From JBAWAP01 sp049589355 (GTDB lineage: Bacteria > Chloroflexota > Anaerolineae > VGOG01), in NCBI GenBank assembly GCA_049589355.1, contig JBAWAP010000193.1, positions 30,558 to 94,557 on the forward strand: a stretch of DNA of 64,000 nucleotides, read 5' to 3'. Within the stretch, counting starts at the first letter, position 1. Each line of letters begins with the position of its first letter. The notes under the pieces were generated by a model. That model was not told the origin of the DNA. It did not search any database and worked only from the letters and a program-made list of their open reading frames with translations. Shown piece by piece: positions 15,115 to 24,540 of the stretch. Both the position numbers and the translations under genes were made by a program.

Positions 15115-16578
15115 ATGTCCGCACGCATCAAAATTGACACCGACCGCTGGCTGGGCAGGATCGCCCCGCTCATCTACGGTCAGTTCATCGAGCACCTGGG
15201 ACGGTGCATCTACGGCGGCATCTACGCGGAAGGCTCGCCATCAAGCGATGCCCGCGGCTTCCGACTGGATGTGTTGGAGGCCGCCAAAAGGCTGCGACCG
15301 CCGGTCCTACGCTGGCCGGGCGGCAACTTCGTCTCTGGCTATCATTGGGAGGACGGTATCGGGCCCAAGGAGCGGCGGCCACGGCGTCTGGAACTGGCCT
15401 GGCACGCCGAGGAGTCCAACCGCTTCGGTACGGATGAGTTCATTGCCTACAGCCGCGATTTGGGCGCGGAGCCGTACATCTGCATCAACCTGGGCACAGG
15501 CACGCTGGACGAGGCGCGTAACTGGGTGGAGTACTGTGACGGCAGCGGGAACACCCACTACGCCAACCTGCGTCGGCAGAACGGCCACCCGGAGCCACAC
15601 CGCGTCAAGTATTGGGGGCTGGGAAACGAGATGTACGGTCCCTGGCAGATGGGGCACAAGCCAGCCGAAGAATATGCCCGCTACGCGCTGGAGGCGGCCA
15701 AGCTGATGAAGTGGGTTGATCCATCCATACAACTCATCAGTTGTGGATGGGACGGCCTCAGCGAGTGGGATCGCATCGTGCTGGAGGTGCTGGCGCCTAT
15801 CGTGGATTTCCATAGCATCCACCTCTACACGGGCAGCAGTGACTACTACACCAACGTCTTTCAGCCGCATCACGCCGGCCGCATGATCGAGGCGGCGCAA
15901 GCGCTCATTGACACCATCCGCTTTCAACAGGGGATCGAGCGCCCCATCCGGATCGCCTTTGACGAGTGGAACGTCTGGTTCCGCGAGAAAGCTGAGGAGG
16001 GACGGCTTGAGGAGCGCTACACCTTGGCCGATGCGCTGGCGGTAGCCGCTTACCTGAACGAGTTCCAGCGTCACCCCAAGGCCATGGGCATGGCCAACCT
16101 GGCCCAGATGGTCAACGTGATCGCGCCTATCTTCACTCGGCCGGACGGCCTGTTCCGCCAGACGATCTACTATCCGCTGGTGCTGTACGCAGCCCACAGC
16201 CAGCCCATCGCGTTGGACGCATGGGTGGCGTGTGACACCTATACCTTCCTTGAGGCTCCGAAAGACCGGCGGCTGCGCGGGCTGGGGCCGTTTCCGTATC
16301 TAGACGTGTCCGCCACTCTGTCCGAGGCAGGTGACACGCTGACTTTGGCGGTGATCAACCGGCACCGAGAAGCAGCGCTGACGACGGAGATTGACCTGGG
16401 CGGGTGGCAGCCAGTCAGCCCGGCGACGGCTTACACGGTCAATGCCGACGATGTGGATGCCACCAACGATTTCGGTCACGAGCACGTGGGGGTAGTGGAG
16501 AAGTGGGTGGACGTGGCTGGGCATTTCACCTACCAGTTCCCCGCCCATTCGCTGACGGTGATGACACTGCGGAGATAA
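15115..16578 (+). CDS. abfA: GH51 alpha-L-arabinofuranosidase
   Basis: A 487-residue intracellular GH51 enzyme. It has the opening IYGQFIEHLGRCIYGGIY, RWPGGNF near residue 64, the acid/base glutamate in GLGNEMYG (about 172) and the nucleophile glutamate in AFDEWNVW (about 284). It releases alpha-L-arabinofuranosyl residues from arabinan, arabinoxylan or oligosaccharides. The native start is the ATG at 15115 preceded by AAAGGAGAAAG. The upstream in-frame extension is the LamG remnant. With no signal peptide it should act on imported oligomers. Length and motifs are complete. Confidence 0.93.
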   Translation: MSARIKIDTDRWLGRIAPLIYGQFIEHLGRCIYGGIYAEGSPSSDARGFRLDVLEAAKRLRPPVLRWPGGNFVSGYHWEDGIGPKERRPRRLELAWHAEESNRFGTDEFIAYSRDLGAEPYICINLGTGTLDEARNWVEYCDGSGNTHYANLRRQNGHPEPHRVKYWGLGNEMYGPWQMGHKPAEEYARYALEAAKLMKWVDPSIQLISCGWDGLSEWDRIVLEVLAPIVDFHSIHLYTGSSDYYTNVFQPHHAGRMIEAAQALIDTIRFQQGIERPIRIAFDEWNVWFREKAEEGRLEERYTLADALAVAAYLNEFQRHPKAMGMANLAQMVNVIAPIFTRPDGLFRQTIYYPLVLYAAHSQPIALDAWVACDTYTFLEAPKDRRLRGLGPFPYLDVSATLSEAGDTLTLAVINRHREAALTTEIDLGGWQPVSPATAYTVNADDVDATNDFGHEHVGVVEKWVDVAGHFTYQFPAHSLTVMTLRR

Positions 16579-16612
16579 TGCGGCGAACCCCCAATATGAA
16601 AGGCCTTCTTTC

Positions 16613-18253
16613 ATGGCAATAACGGCAAAACAGCAGACTCAGCGGGTTGTTTTTCAACCCACTGCTTATCGAGGCATACAAAAGGGTATCAACCGCATCA
16701 TCAATGCGCTCCGGCCGACCCTGGGACCGCTTCCACGTACCGTCGCCATTGAGCGATTGCCCAGGGACAAAACGCCGGAACTCCTCGACGATGGTGGTGT
16801 CATTGCCCGACGTATCATCGAGTTGCCCGACCGCGACGAGGATGTGGGCGCGATGTTCATTCGCCACGTATTGTGGCATCTGCACGAAAAGGTCGGTGAT
16901 GGGACTGCCACCGCTGCCGTGTTGTTCCAGTCGGTCTACAATCAGGGCGTGCACTACGTCGTCGCCGGTGGGAACGCGATGGCGTTGCGTCACTACCTGG
17001 AGAAAGGCATGGGGGTCGTCCTCAATGAGCTGACCGGTATGGCGGTGCACCTGGAGGGCCAAGAGAAACTCGCCTGGATGGCCGAAACGATCTGTCATGA
17101 TCCGCCCCTGGCCAAAATGCTGGGTGAGATTTTCGACATTATTGGCGAGTATGGCCAGCTTGAGATCCGCTCTGGCCGCAGCCGGGAACTGGAGCGAGAA
17201 TACGTAGAGGGGATGTATTGGAAGGGCGGCGTCCTTTCACGTCAGATGATCACTGACCACACCAGCCTCAGAACGGAGATGGAGAACGCCGCCATCTTGA
17301 TCAGCGACCTCGAGATTGAACATCCACGCCAACTCCTGCCCGTGATAGAGGCAGCGATGCAGGCTGAAATCCGTTCCTTGCTGATCATAGCGGGCAAGCT
17401 TTCCGATAGCGCGATATCCCTGTTGCTGACGGCGAGTCGGGACCCTGCCAAATTCCAGGCCATCGCCGTGCAGTCTCCGGGGATGACTACTGGTGATCAG
17501 GCGGCATCGCTGGAGGATCTGGCTGTCTTGACCGGTGGGCATCTTTTGGCGAGGGCAGCGGGCTATACGCTGAGGGGGGTAAAGGTCCAACACCTGGGGC
17601 GTGCACGCCGGGTCTGGGCCGACCGCACCTATTTTGGCATCATTGGGGGCAAGGGCAACCCACGCGTGTTACGTAAGCACATCGTAAGCTTGCGCGCCGC
17701 CTTCAGACGGGCCGACGACCCGGACATGCGCAGGAAACTGCAAGAACGTATTGGCAAACTGATGGGCGGGTCGGCAGTGCTGTGGGTGGGTGGGGCGACG
17801 GAATTGGAGATCAATGTCCGCAAGGAACAGGCCCAACGGGCCTCCGATGCCCTGCGTGGTGCTATCACGGATGGCGTGTTGCCCGGCGGCGGTGTGTCAC
17901 TGCTGGCCTGCCGTCCGGCGTTGCAGGAGATGTTAGATCAGAGCACAGACCCGGATGAGCGCGCTGCTTATCGCATTCTGATCAAGGCGCTGGAAGAGCC
18001 GATCCGCACGATTCTCACCAATGCAGGATATGACGCCAGTGAAGTCATGGCCGAAATTAAACGGGCTGATGCAGGCTATGGGTTCGATGTGCGATCCGGC
18101 CAGATCGTTGATATGGCGAAGGTGGGCATCTTCGATGCGGCCAGTGTGCAGAAAGCGGCTGTACACAGTGCAGTCGCCAGCGCTGCCCTGGCATTGACGA
18201 TTGATGTGTTGATCCACCACAAGACCCCCAGAGAATCTTTGACCACGGCCTAG
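16613..18253 (+). CDS. Divergent GroEL-type chaperonin
   Basis: A 546-residue group I chaperonin homologue. ATPase elements are kept: TLGP near residue 36, an Asp in LLDDGG, GDGTATA (usually GDGTTTA), and the Asp and glycines of SDALRGAITDGVLPGGG near 405. The apical domain is strongly changed, and the C-terminus lacks the Gly-Gly-Met tail. No groES gene is adjacent. It is therefore a paralogue, not the housekeeping chaperonin, and may serve particular clients. It begins 34 bases after GH51 on the same strand. Confidence 0.85.
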   Translation: MAITAKQQTQRVVFQPTAYRGIQKGINRIINALRPTLGPLPRTVAIERLPRDKTPELLDDGGVIARRIIELPDRDEDVGAMFIRHVLWHLHEKVGDGTATAAVLFQSVYNQGVHYVVAGGNAMALRHYLEKGMGVVLNELTGMAVHLEGQEKLAWMAETICHDPPLAKMLGEIFDIIGEYGQLEIRSGRSRELEREYVEGMYWKGGVLSRQMITDHTSLRTEMENAAILISDLEIEHPRQLLPVIEAAMQAEIRSLLIIAGKLSDSAISLLLTASRDPAKFQAIAVQSPGMTTGDQAASLEDLAVLTGGHLLARAAGYTLRGVKVQHLGRARRVWADRTYFGIIGGKGNPRVLRKHIVSLRAAFRRADDPDMRRKLQERIGKLMGGSAVLWVGGATELEINVRKEQAQRASDALRGAITDGVLPGGGVSLLACRPALQEMLDQSTDPDERAAYRILIKALEEPIRTILTNAGYDASEVMAEIKRADAGYGFDVRSGQIVDMAKVGIFDAASVQKAAVHSAVASAALALTIDVLIHHKTPRESLTTA

Positions 18254-18279
18254 TGTTACAACGAGATTTCGGGTAAAAA

Positions 18280-18380
18280 AGACTTCCGAAGTCTACCCTA
18301 GTGGGACTGATCGGCCACAAGACGGTTTCTGTAAGCGGGTGGGCAGACCGTCCAAAGCGGTTTAGAGACTTCGGAAGTCT
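18280..18380. repeat. Pair of inverted palindromes AGACTTCCGAAGTCT
   Basis: A 15-base near-palindrome at 18280-18294 recurs as its exact reverse complement at 18366-18380. The two can form separate small hairpins or one long one. They fill the 175-base gap between the chaperonin and propeller genes and may act as a terminator or be a dispersed genomic repeat. Confidence 0.55.
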
Positions 18381-18428
18381 AGTGTGCTTCAAAGTCTTGT
18401 TGTAGTACTAGCCGAGCAGGAGACGACT

Positions 18429-19385
18429 ATGATAGACGATACGAGGGCAGAGCCCCAAATTCAGGACCTTGTTTATTCCCTTGCCACGTCACCTAACTTT
18501 GCCCAGGATGGCATCTGCTTTGCCGCCCGTCAATCGGGACTGTACCGCTCTGATGATGGAGGCATCACCTGGCGTACCACGTATGACTCGTTGGACTTGG
18601 AGGCACCTCTGGCGACAACGGCGGTCGTTGTTTCCCCCGCTTTTGTGTCCGATCGAAGCGTGTTTGCTGGTGTGCAGGGGGGCATCCTGCGCTCAGTTGA
18701 TGGCGGCAAGACCTGGAATGTGGCCGTTTTGCCCTCGCCGCCGCCGCTTATTTCAACCTTGGTCGTCTCACCGAATTTTATCCATGATGGCACGCTATTT
18801 GCTGGGACGTTGGAAGATGGCGTTTTCCGTTCGGCTGACCGGGGTAGCCATTGGGCCGCCTGGAACTTTGGCCTGCTGGATCTGAGTGTCTTCTCTATGG
18901 CCATATCCCCTGACTTCGCGCATGATGAGACCCTTTTCGTTGGCGCGGAGACTGGCGTATTCCGCAGCACGAACGGTGGTCGCGCCTGGCGAGAGGTGAA
19001 CTTTCCCATCGAGTTTGCGCCGGTGCTCAGCCTCGCGCTTTCGCCGGGCTATGCCGACGACGGTGTCCTGTTCGCTGGCACAGAATCCTGTGGCCTCTTC
19101 TATTCGGAGGACAGAGGACGCACCTGGACGCGCCTGGGTGAAGACGTCGTTGCTGAAGCCGTTAATGGTATCGTTCTCTCACCGGAGTTCCCTGCCCAAC
19201 CGGATGTTCTGATGATGCTGAGCACGGCGTTGCTTGTCTCGCGCGATGGGGGCCAATCCTGGTCGGATTGGGAAGCCGGCCTGTCCTTTGAGCAGGGCCT
19301 GGCTTCGGTGGCGGCTCCGCAAGGGCTTGATCCAGGTGTGCCGCTGCTGGTCGGCCTTGTAGGAGGCGACGTGGTGCGGGTCTGA
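18429..19385 (+). CDS. Asp-box (BNR) beta-propeller protein
   Basis: A 318-residue protein made of about seven repeats, six with an Asp-box (SDDGGITW, SVDGGKTW, SADRGSHW, STNGGRAW, SEDRGRTW, SRDGGQSW). The repeats alternate with a recurring SPxFxxDxxxFxG element, as in sialidase-like/YCF48-type propellers. No signal peptide or catalytic triad of a sialidase is visible, so it is probably a cytoplasmic binding or scaffold protein. The ATG at 18429 follows CAGGAG. An upstream GTG at 18384 is less likely. Function is unknown; the neighbouring chaperonin could be a partner. Confidence 0.78.
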   Translation: MIDDTRAEPQIQDLVYSLATSPNFAQDGICFAARQSGLYRSDDGGITWRTTYDSLDLEAPLATTAVVVSPAFVSDRSVFAGVQGGILRSVDGGKTWNVAVLPSPPPLISTLVVSPNFIHDGTLFAGTLEDGVFRSADRGSHWAAWNFGLLDLSVFSMAISPDFAHDETLFVGAETGVFRSTNGGRAWREVNFPIEFAPVLSLALSPGYADDGVLFAGTESCGLFYSEDRGRTWTRLGEDVVAEAVNGIVLSPEFPAQPDVLMMLSTALLVSRDGGQSWSDWEAGLSFEQGLASVAAPQGLDPGVPLLVGLVGGDVVRV

Positions 19386-19436
19386 TCCGGGAAAACGTGA
19401 CTTTACTTTCTGTAACCGCCTGCCAGGAAACTCAAC

Positions 19437-19488
19437 TTGACAAGGTAAACGTTTTCTGTATAATTAGATCGTATGGTACACGTATTCC
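19437..19488 (+). promoter_or_regulatory. Promoter with LacI-family operators (site 2)
   Basis: TTGACA (19437-19442) and TATAAT (19459-19464) enclose GGTAAACGTTTTCT, the same operator as site 1, with a 16-base spacer. A second, weaker palindrome GGTACACGTATTCC lies at 19475-19488, its centre 31 bases downstream. That is about three helical turns and suits cooperative repressor binding. It drives the 19680-23021 transporter. Confidence 0.78.
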
Positions 19489-19499
19489 TTTCAGCCATA

Positions 19500-19633
19500 A
19501 GGTGCAACGCACTTGTTCACACGATTTCAATGGCTCGCTTGACCAGATTGCACTACGAATCAGCTTGATTCTGTGGCAAAAGTTCGTTGCACCTGAGCAG
19601 ATACGAAAGGAGGTGGGATTGAGTAGATTCTGA
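19500..19633 (+). promoter_or_regulatory. Structured leader of the 19680 transporter
   Basis: AGGTGCAACG (19500-19509) pairs exactly with CGTTGCACCT (19585-19594), so the transcript can form a large stem. Immediately after it, AAAGGAGGTG (19606-19615) is a perfect Shine-Dalgarno sequence leading into TTG and four codons before TGA. It is far upstream of the real start at 19680. Confidence 0.45.
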
Positions 19634-19679
19634 GTTTTTGACGTTCCACTACTGACTAAGAGTAAGGAGGAAAAAGAAA

Positions 19680-21047
19680 ATGAGTAGCAAAAAAGTTAGT
19701 CGCCGACAGTTCCTGAAAGTAGCCGGCACAGCCACTCTGGGCGGGGTGCTTGCTGCCTGCGCAAAGGCCACGCCTGCCCCCGCACCGACCCCGACGACCG
19801 CCCCCGCAAAACCGACCCCGACGACCGCCCCCGCGGCACCAACTGCGACCCCGATCCCTGAGAAGGTCACCCTCCGATATGGGATACATGACCTTCCTGA
19901 AGCTCGTGAGGATATGCTTAAGATCTTCAAGGAGCAATATCCCAACATCGAGGTTACGATTGAGCAAGTGGGAGAGTTCTCCACGAAGGTGCCCGCCATG
20001 GCGGCCGCTGGCAACCTGCCGGATGTCACCCGCATGTGGGAGGCGATGGTGCTTGACATGGGCCGCGCCGCGCAGGTCATCGATCTGAATCCGTATGTCG
20101 ATGCCGAGCCGGACTTTCATCCCGAAGACTTCATTGAGGTCTTCTGGAAGTACCCCCTCATCGAGGGCAAGCGCTGCGGCATCCCCGACACATCCGCCCC
20201 GCACGTGTGCTTCTACAACAAGGACGTCTTGGACGAGGCGGGCATACCCTACCCAAGTAAGGAGAAATTCACCTGGGAGGAGTTCGTCGATAAAGCGCGC
20301 GCCCTCAGTAAGCCAGATGAGAAATTCTGGGGCTCGGAGACCATCCCCCTGGGCTGGACTTACTTCAATCTGAAATTTATCTGGCAGAACGGTGGGGATA
20401 TGTTCAGCCCCGACTACAAGGAGTGCTGGCTTGACAGGCCCGAGGCCTACGAGGCGATCCAGTATTGGGCCGACATATTGCTTGCGGGCGACGTGATGCC
20501 TTCGCCTACCCAGGCGGCCGGTTTCGGCGGGGAATTGGTTACAGGCCAACTCTTCCAAGCCGGCCGTGTGGCTTTCGACCGCATGGGCAGTTGGCTCAAC
20601 TTGTCTCTCAATGAAGCGGGGGTGAAGTTCAAGTGGAACGTGGTGCCTGAGCCGTCGAAGGTCCAGCGAGGCACGATCTTGCACACCGCCTTCAACGCCA
20701 TCGCCACCACCTCGAAATACAAGGACGAGGCCTGGAAATGGGTGAATTGCGCTACCAGCACGGAAGGCGTGTACCCGTACCTCAGTTACGGAAAATTCCC
20801 GGGCGTAAGGAGATCGGTCAACGAAGTCAAGCCGTACGCTTGGGAGATCGAGGGCCTGGAGATGGATTGGGACGTGATCCCGCAGACCGGTGAGTACGGG
20901 CGTGTTCTGCCTGGTCCGGCGCACGAGGGCGAAGCCGGGAAACTGATAGGCGACGCGCTCGATGCCATCTACCATGGCCGCCAGACGGCGAAGGACGCCT
21001 TCACAGAAGTGGCTCCTAAGGTGACGGAGATCATCTCAGCGGTCTAA
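19680..21047 (+). CDS. CUT1 sugar-binding lipoprotein, system 1
   Basis: A 455-residue extracellular solute-binding protein family 1 member. A Tat motif (SRRQFLK) and lipobox LAAC near residue 26 are followed by a Pro/Thr/Ala linker (about 30-60) and a two-lobe maltose-binding-like domain. Typical segments are GIPDTSAPHVCFYNKDVLDEAGIPYP near 178 and WKWVNCATSTEG near 350. It has its own AAGGAGG and is the first gene of a binding protein-permease-permease operon under LacI-type control. It probably binds arabinose-containing oligosaccharides; the ligand is inferred from neighbours. Confidence 0.87.
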   Translation: MSSKKVSRRQFLKVAGTATLGGVLAACAKATPAPAPTPTTAPAKPTPTTAPAAPTATPIPEKVTLRYGIHDLPEAREDMLKIFKEQYPNIEVTIEQVGEFSTKVPAMAAAGNLPDVTRMWEAMVLDMGRAAQVIDLNPYVDAEPDFHPEDFIEVFWKYPLIEGKRCGIPDTSAPHVCFYNKDVLDEAGIPYPSKEKFTWEEFVDKARALSKPDEKFWGSETIPLGWTYFNLKFIWQNGGDMFSPDYKECWLDRPEAYEAIQYWADILLAGDVMPSPTQAAGFGGELVTGQLFQAGRVAFDRMGSWLNLSLNEAGVKFKWNVVPEPSKVQRGTILHTAFNAIATTSKYKDEAWKWVNCATSTEGVYPYLSYGKFPGVRRSVNEVKPYAWEIEGLEMDWDVIPQTGEYGRVLPGPAHEGEAGKLIGDALDAIYHGRQTAKDAFTEVAPKVTEIISAV

Positions 21048-21073
21048 GAGGCAGGCTGTCGGAAGTATCCGTG

Positions 21074-21113
21074 AAGATGCGGGACGGGTCTTTGGGAGCC
21101 CGTCCCGCATCTT
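21074..21113 (+). terminator. 15-bp hairpin between binding-protein and permease genes, system 1
   Basis: AAGATGCGGGACGGG and CCCGTCCCGCATCTT form a perfect 15-bp stem with a 10-base loop, with no T-run behind it. It fits an attenuator or mRNA-stabilising hairpin that keeps the binding protein more abundant than the permeases. Confidence 0.65.
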
Positions 21114-21138
21114 GCGAAAAGAGCGGGAGGATAAGGAT

Positions 21139-22068
21139 ATGGTTGCCCTTCGAAAAAGAAAGAACGTGAGCATGTTAAGGACACGTAAGCGGCTCAGGGA
21201 GGCGTTGGTAGCCTACGGATTTATCTCTCCCTGGCTGATCGGATTTGTCCTCTTCATGGGTGGGCCGATTGTCGCCTCCTTGGTTTTAAGTTTCTTTCGC
21301 TGGAAATTAATCGAGCCACCTGTTTTTGTGGGGTTGGATAACTATGCCACGATGTTTACGGCAGATCCCCTTTTCCTACAATCCCTTAAGGTTACAGGTC
21401 TCTATGTGCTTATCGCCATCCCGGCGGGGCAACTTTTAGCTCTCTGGCTGGCGCTGCTACTTAACCAGAAGATTCGATTCCTTGGTTTCTGGCGGAGCCT
21501 GTTCTATCTGCCGTCTGTGATCGGCGGAGTCGCTGTTACCGTGCTCTGGCTCTGGATGTATCAACCCGACTACGGCATAATCAATAGCCTGCTCGAGTTA
21601 GTAGGCCTCAAAGGCCCGAATTGGCTCTATTCAGAAAGCTGGTCGCTTCCAGCGTTGATGATCAAGAGTCTGTGGGGTGTTGGAGGGTCGATGGTCATCT
21701 ACCTGGCCGGGCTACAGGGAGTGCCGCGGGAGCTCCAGGAGGCAGCCCAAGTCGACGGCGCCGGAGAGGCTCAAATGTTTTTCAAAATCACCTTGCCCAT
21801 GTTGACGCCCGTGATTTTCTTTAACGTCATCATGGGGATCATTTTGGGGATACAGACTTTCGTCGAGCCCTACTTAATGACCATGGGTGGGCCGTCTAAT
21901 ACCACGCTCTTTCTCGGCCTCTACCTCTATCAAGCCGCATTCCGCTTCTTAAAGATGGGTTATGCCTCGGCCATGGCCTGGATCATGTTCATCATCATTA
22001 TGATTGTGACCTTGCTTCAGTTCAAGTTTAGTGATCGCTGGGTCTACTACGAGATGGAAGAGAGATAA
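21139..22068 (+). CDS. CUT1 sugar ABC permease (MalF/UgpA type), system 1
   Basis: A 309-residue permease with about six membrane segments after a basic N-terminus. The EAA loop is clear (LQEAAQVDGAGEAQMFFKITLP, about residues 203-224), which contacts the ATPase. The ATG at 21139 lies eight bases after GGGAGG. An upstream TTG frame begins inside the hairpin and is rejected. It pairs with the next permease. No ATPase gene accompanies the set, so a shared MsmK-like ATPase elsewhere is implied. Confidence 0.88.
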   Translation: MVALRKRKNVSMLRTRKRLREALVAYGFISPWLIGFVLFMGGPIVASLVLSFFRWKLIEPPVFVGLDNYATMFTADPLFLQSLKVTGLYVLIAIPAGQLLALWLALLLNQKIRFLGFWRSLFYLPSVIGGVAVTVLWLWMYQPDYGIINSLLELVGLKGPNWLYSESWSLPALMIKSLWGVGGSMVIYLAGLQGVPRELQEAAQVDGAGEAQMFFKITLPMLTPVIFFNVIMGIILGIQTFVEPYLMTMGGPSNTTLFLGLYLYQAAFRFLKMGYASAMAWIMFIIIMIVTLLQFKFSDRWVYYEMEER

Positions 22069-22079
22069 GGAGTGAGACC

Positions 22080-23021
22080 ATGGCTAGTACTTTTCAGAGA
22101 GAATTCAAAGGCATAGGACGGAGCATGAATGGTTCCGTGCCTCTCCGTCGTCGGATCCGCTCCACCTTGTTTGGGACCCCGGGCCGGATGGGTTTACTGA
22201 AGAGGGTCTTTGTATATTCCATGTTGATTATATTGGCTATCGCATTCGCTTTGCCACTCTACTGGATGATCTCGACCGCACTCAAACCTTTCGACCAGGT
22301 TTTCTCCATCCCACTACAATGGATTCCAAATCCGGTGATGTGGAGTAACTTTCTCGACGCGACGAAGGTCCGCGGAGCCCCGTTAGCCCGTTGCGTCTGG
22401 AACACGATAAAGTACACGGTATCAGGCGTGATCGGGACCACTCTCTCCAGTGCGCTGGTGGCTTATGCCTTTGCCCGCCTGGAGTTCCCGGGCAAAAGAG
22501 CGCTCTTCATGTTGATTTTGAGCACTTTGATGATCCCTTTCGCCGTGGTGATGGTACCCCAGTTCATTATATGGCACAAGCTTGACTGGTTGGATACCTT
22601 GAAGCCGCTAATGATCCCACCCTGGTTTGGTGGAGCCTTTAATATATTTCTCTTGCGCCAGTTCTTCCTCACTATTCCCAAAGACTATGACGAGGCGGCC
22701 TTAATCGACGGCGCCTCAAGGTGGGATATTTTTTGGCGCATCATTGTGCCACTTTCCAAGCCAGCCCTGGCCACCGTTGCCGTCTTTGCCTTCGTCTATT
22801 ATTGGAATGATTTCCTGGCACCCTTGATCATCATTTCGTCTGAGAAGAATTTCGTCTTGACCCTCTATCTGGCCAATTTTCGACTTCCCTTTATCGGGCC
22901 GATTCAGTGGAATCTCTACATGGCAGCGGCGACGATGTTTCTTGTGCCTTGCTTGATCGTCTTCCTCTTCGCCCAAAGACTCTTTGTCCGAGGGATCGTC
23001 ATTACTGGTCTTAGGAGATGA
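22080..23021 (+). CDS. CUT1 sugar ABC permease (MalG/UgpE type), system 1
   Basis: A 313-residue permease with a basic leader and six membrane segments. The EAA motif YDEAALIDGASRWDIFWRIIVP (about residues 200-221) and the late PALATVAVF element are typical of MalG partners. It starts 11 bases after the MalF-type gene with AAGGAG. The operon ends here; 150 bases later comes the promoter of the lacI gene. Confidence 0.88.
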   Translation: MASTFQREFKGIGRSMNGSVPLRRRIRSTLFGTPGRMGLLKRVFVYSMLIILAIAFALPLYWMISTALKPFDQVFSIPLQWIPNPVMWSNFLDATKVRGAPLARCVWNTIKYTVSGVIGTTLSSALVAYAFARLEFPGKRALFMLILSTLMIPFAVVMVPQFIIWHKLDWLDTLKPLMIPPWFGGAFNIFLLRQFFLTIPKDYDEAALIDGASRWDIFWRIIVPLSKPALATVAVFAFVYYWNDFLAPLIIISSEKNFVLTLYLANFRLPFIGPIQWNLYMAAATMFLVPCLIVFLFAQRLFVRGIVITGLRR

Positions 23022-23171
23022 AATCACCATTCTCCAACCCTGGGGCATGGCCTCTCCAAACTTTGAAGAACCAGAAGGATGGGGATTACGATGTACCTCC
23101 TCTGTCCCCTCTAGCCTGGTCAAGATGCGAGTGCCCATTATCCTTGACTGGCATCGTCCAGGAAACTCAAC

Positions 23172-23224
23172 TTGACAAGGTAAACGTTTTCCCGTATAGT
23201 TAGTGCGGATGGGAAACGTTTATT
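23172..23224 (+). promoter_or_regulatory. Promoter with two LacI-family operators ahead of lacI (site 3)
   Basis: TTGACA and TATAGT with a 17-base spacer contain operator GGTAAACGTTTTCC (23179-23192), identical to site 1. A second AAACGTTT-centred element, GGGAAACGTTTATT, lies at 23211-23224, its centre 32 bases downstream. The regulator gene starts at 23255, so autoregulation is likely. Confidence 0.8.
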
Positions 23225-23254
23225 CCTACGTGCTGACGCTGATGAGGTAGCTGT

Positions 23255-24328
23255 ATGCCTGTTTCGCTAACAGATGTAGCCAAAGCCGCCGATGTCTCCA
23301 TCGCCACCGCTTCCCGCGTTCTCGCTGGCAGTGACCATCCCGTGGCCGAGGAAACGCGGTTGAGAGTGTTGAAGGCGGCTGAGGAATTGGGGTACCAGCC
23401 CAACTTGGTCGCTCGAAGTCTGCGTACAGACCAAACCTATACTATTGGCATCATTGTCGAGAACATCCTGAGCCCATTCATTCCCCCCATCGTTCGCGGT
23501 ATCCAGGATCGTTTGGAAGTGGATGGCTATTTTGGCATCATCATCAATGCGGAATGGGATCGTGAGGTCGAAGCAGAAGCCATCCAGACTTTGAGCAAGC
23601 GCCAGATAGACGGCATCATTTTCGTGGAGTCGTGCATTCGTTCGTCGGATGAAGTATCCGAACTGGCGAACAAGCCTCACGTGTTTGTCCATCGCCTTTT
23701 TAACTCCCTCTCTTTAAACTCAGTAGTCCCCGATGAGCACTATGGAGCGCGGTTGGCGACCAGGCACTTGGCTCAACTGGGGCATCGGCGGATTGCCTTC
23801 ATCAACGGACCAGAGGGCTGGGATGCGACGATCAATCGGATGACAGGTTACCAGGAGGAGCTTGCGGCGTGGGGCATACCCTTTGACCCAGCCCTGGTAG
23901 AGAGGGGCGACTGGGAAGTCCAAAGCGGGTATCTTGCTGCCAAAAGACTGATAGCGCTGAAAGATCCTCCTACGGCGATTTTTGCTGGGAACGATTTGAT
24001 GGCTCTTGGCGCGATCTATGCCATCCAGGAAGCAGGATTGCGAGTGCCTGGAGACATCGCAGTTGTCGGATATGACGATCGTGACTTGTCTGGCTTTGTT
24101 CGGCCGGCGATCACCACCATCAGAATGCCCTGTGAAGAAATGGGGCGGGCTTCGGCGGGGGCCCTTTTGCGCCTTATCAATGGGGAAATCGAAGCTATAG
24201 AGCCGATATTGATTCAAGGGGAACTGGTGGTACGTCAATCTTGTGGAGCCAGAGGAGAGGGAGAGTGGAGGTTTGAACCTGAGCGGGGTAGTCTACCGCG
24301 TAGACGGGCTCGAAGGCTCGGCCAATGA
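23255..24328 (+). CDS. LacI-family transcriptional regulator
   Basis: A 357-residue regulator with an N-terminal helix-turn-helix (VSLTDVAKAADVSIATASRVLAG, then the hinge helix NLVARSLRT) and a ribose-binding-like effector domain (about 60-335). The effector domain includes GYDDRDLSGFVRPAITTIR near residue 270, typical of LacI/PurR relatives. It very probably binds the AAACGTTT-centred operators at 12555, 19444 and 23179, one of which overlaps its own promoter. The effector is likely a sugar from the pathway, probably an arabinose derivative; this is inferred. The last 20 residues are an unusual Arg-rich tail. Confidence 0.9.
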   Translation: MPVSLTDVAKAADVSIATASRVLAGSDHPVAEETRLRVLKAAEELGYQPNLVARSLRTDQTYTIGIIVENILSPFIPPIVRGIQDRLEVDGYFGIIINAEWDREVEAEAIQTLSKRQIDGIIFVESCIRSSDEVSELANKPHVFVHRLFNSLSLNSVVPDEHYGARLATRHLAQLGHRRIAFINGPEGWDATINRMTGYQEELAAWGIPFDPALVERGDWEVQSGYLAAKRLIALKDPPTAIFAGNDLMALGAIYAIQEAGLRVPGDIAVVGYDDRDLSGFVRPAITTIRMPCEEMGRASAGALLRLINGEIEAIEPILIQGELVVRQSCGARGEGEWRFEPERGSLPRRRARRLGQ

Positions 24329-24540
24329 ACCATCCTTGGTTGGAGTCAAGGTTTAAGGGAGATCTCACAAAAAGGATTTGCGACAAGTGTCTTGGCGAAA
24401 CAACAGCTTCCGTCACAGCGAATAGCGTGGGAGATTTCTCGGAAAGTGCTATGTGAACCGTTTGGCTGAGTTGCAGCGGTCAGAACCGAAAGCAGGCCGG
24501 GCTCCCAGGCCTGGCGAATCGGCAGCGTGGGAGCTGCCTC

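Noticed and set aside
15307..16197. 296-codon minus-strand frame opposite GH51
   Set aside because: GH51 motifs on the plus strand are complete, so this is a shadow.
14833..16578. Secreted LamG-GH51 fusion enzyme
   Set aside because: No signal peptide, the LamG domain is cut short, and GH51 has its own AAAGGAG start at 15115.
16613..18253. Housekeeping GroEL
   Set aside because: No groES, divergent apical domain, no Gly-Gly-Met tail, and unusual neighbours.
19397..19633. 78-codon plus-strand frame in the system 1 leader
   Set aside because: It overlaps the -35, operator and -10 elements and has no start site; only its last few codons after a strong Shine-Dalgarno could be read.
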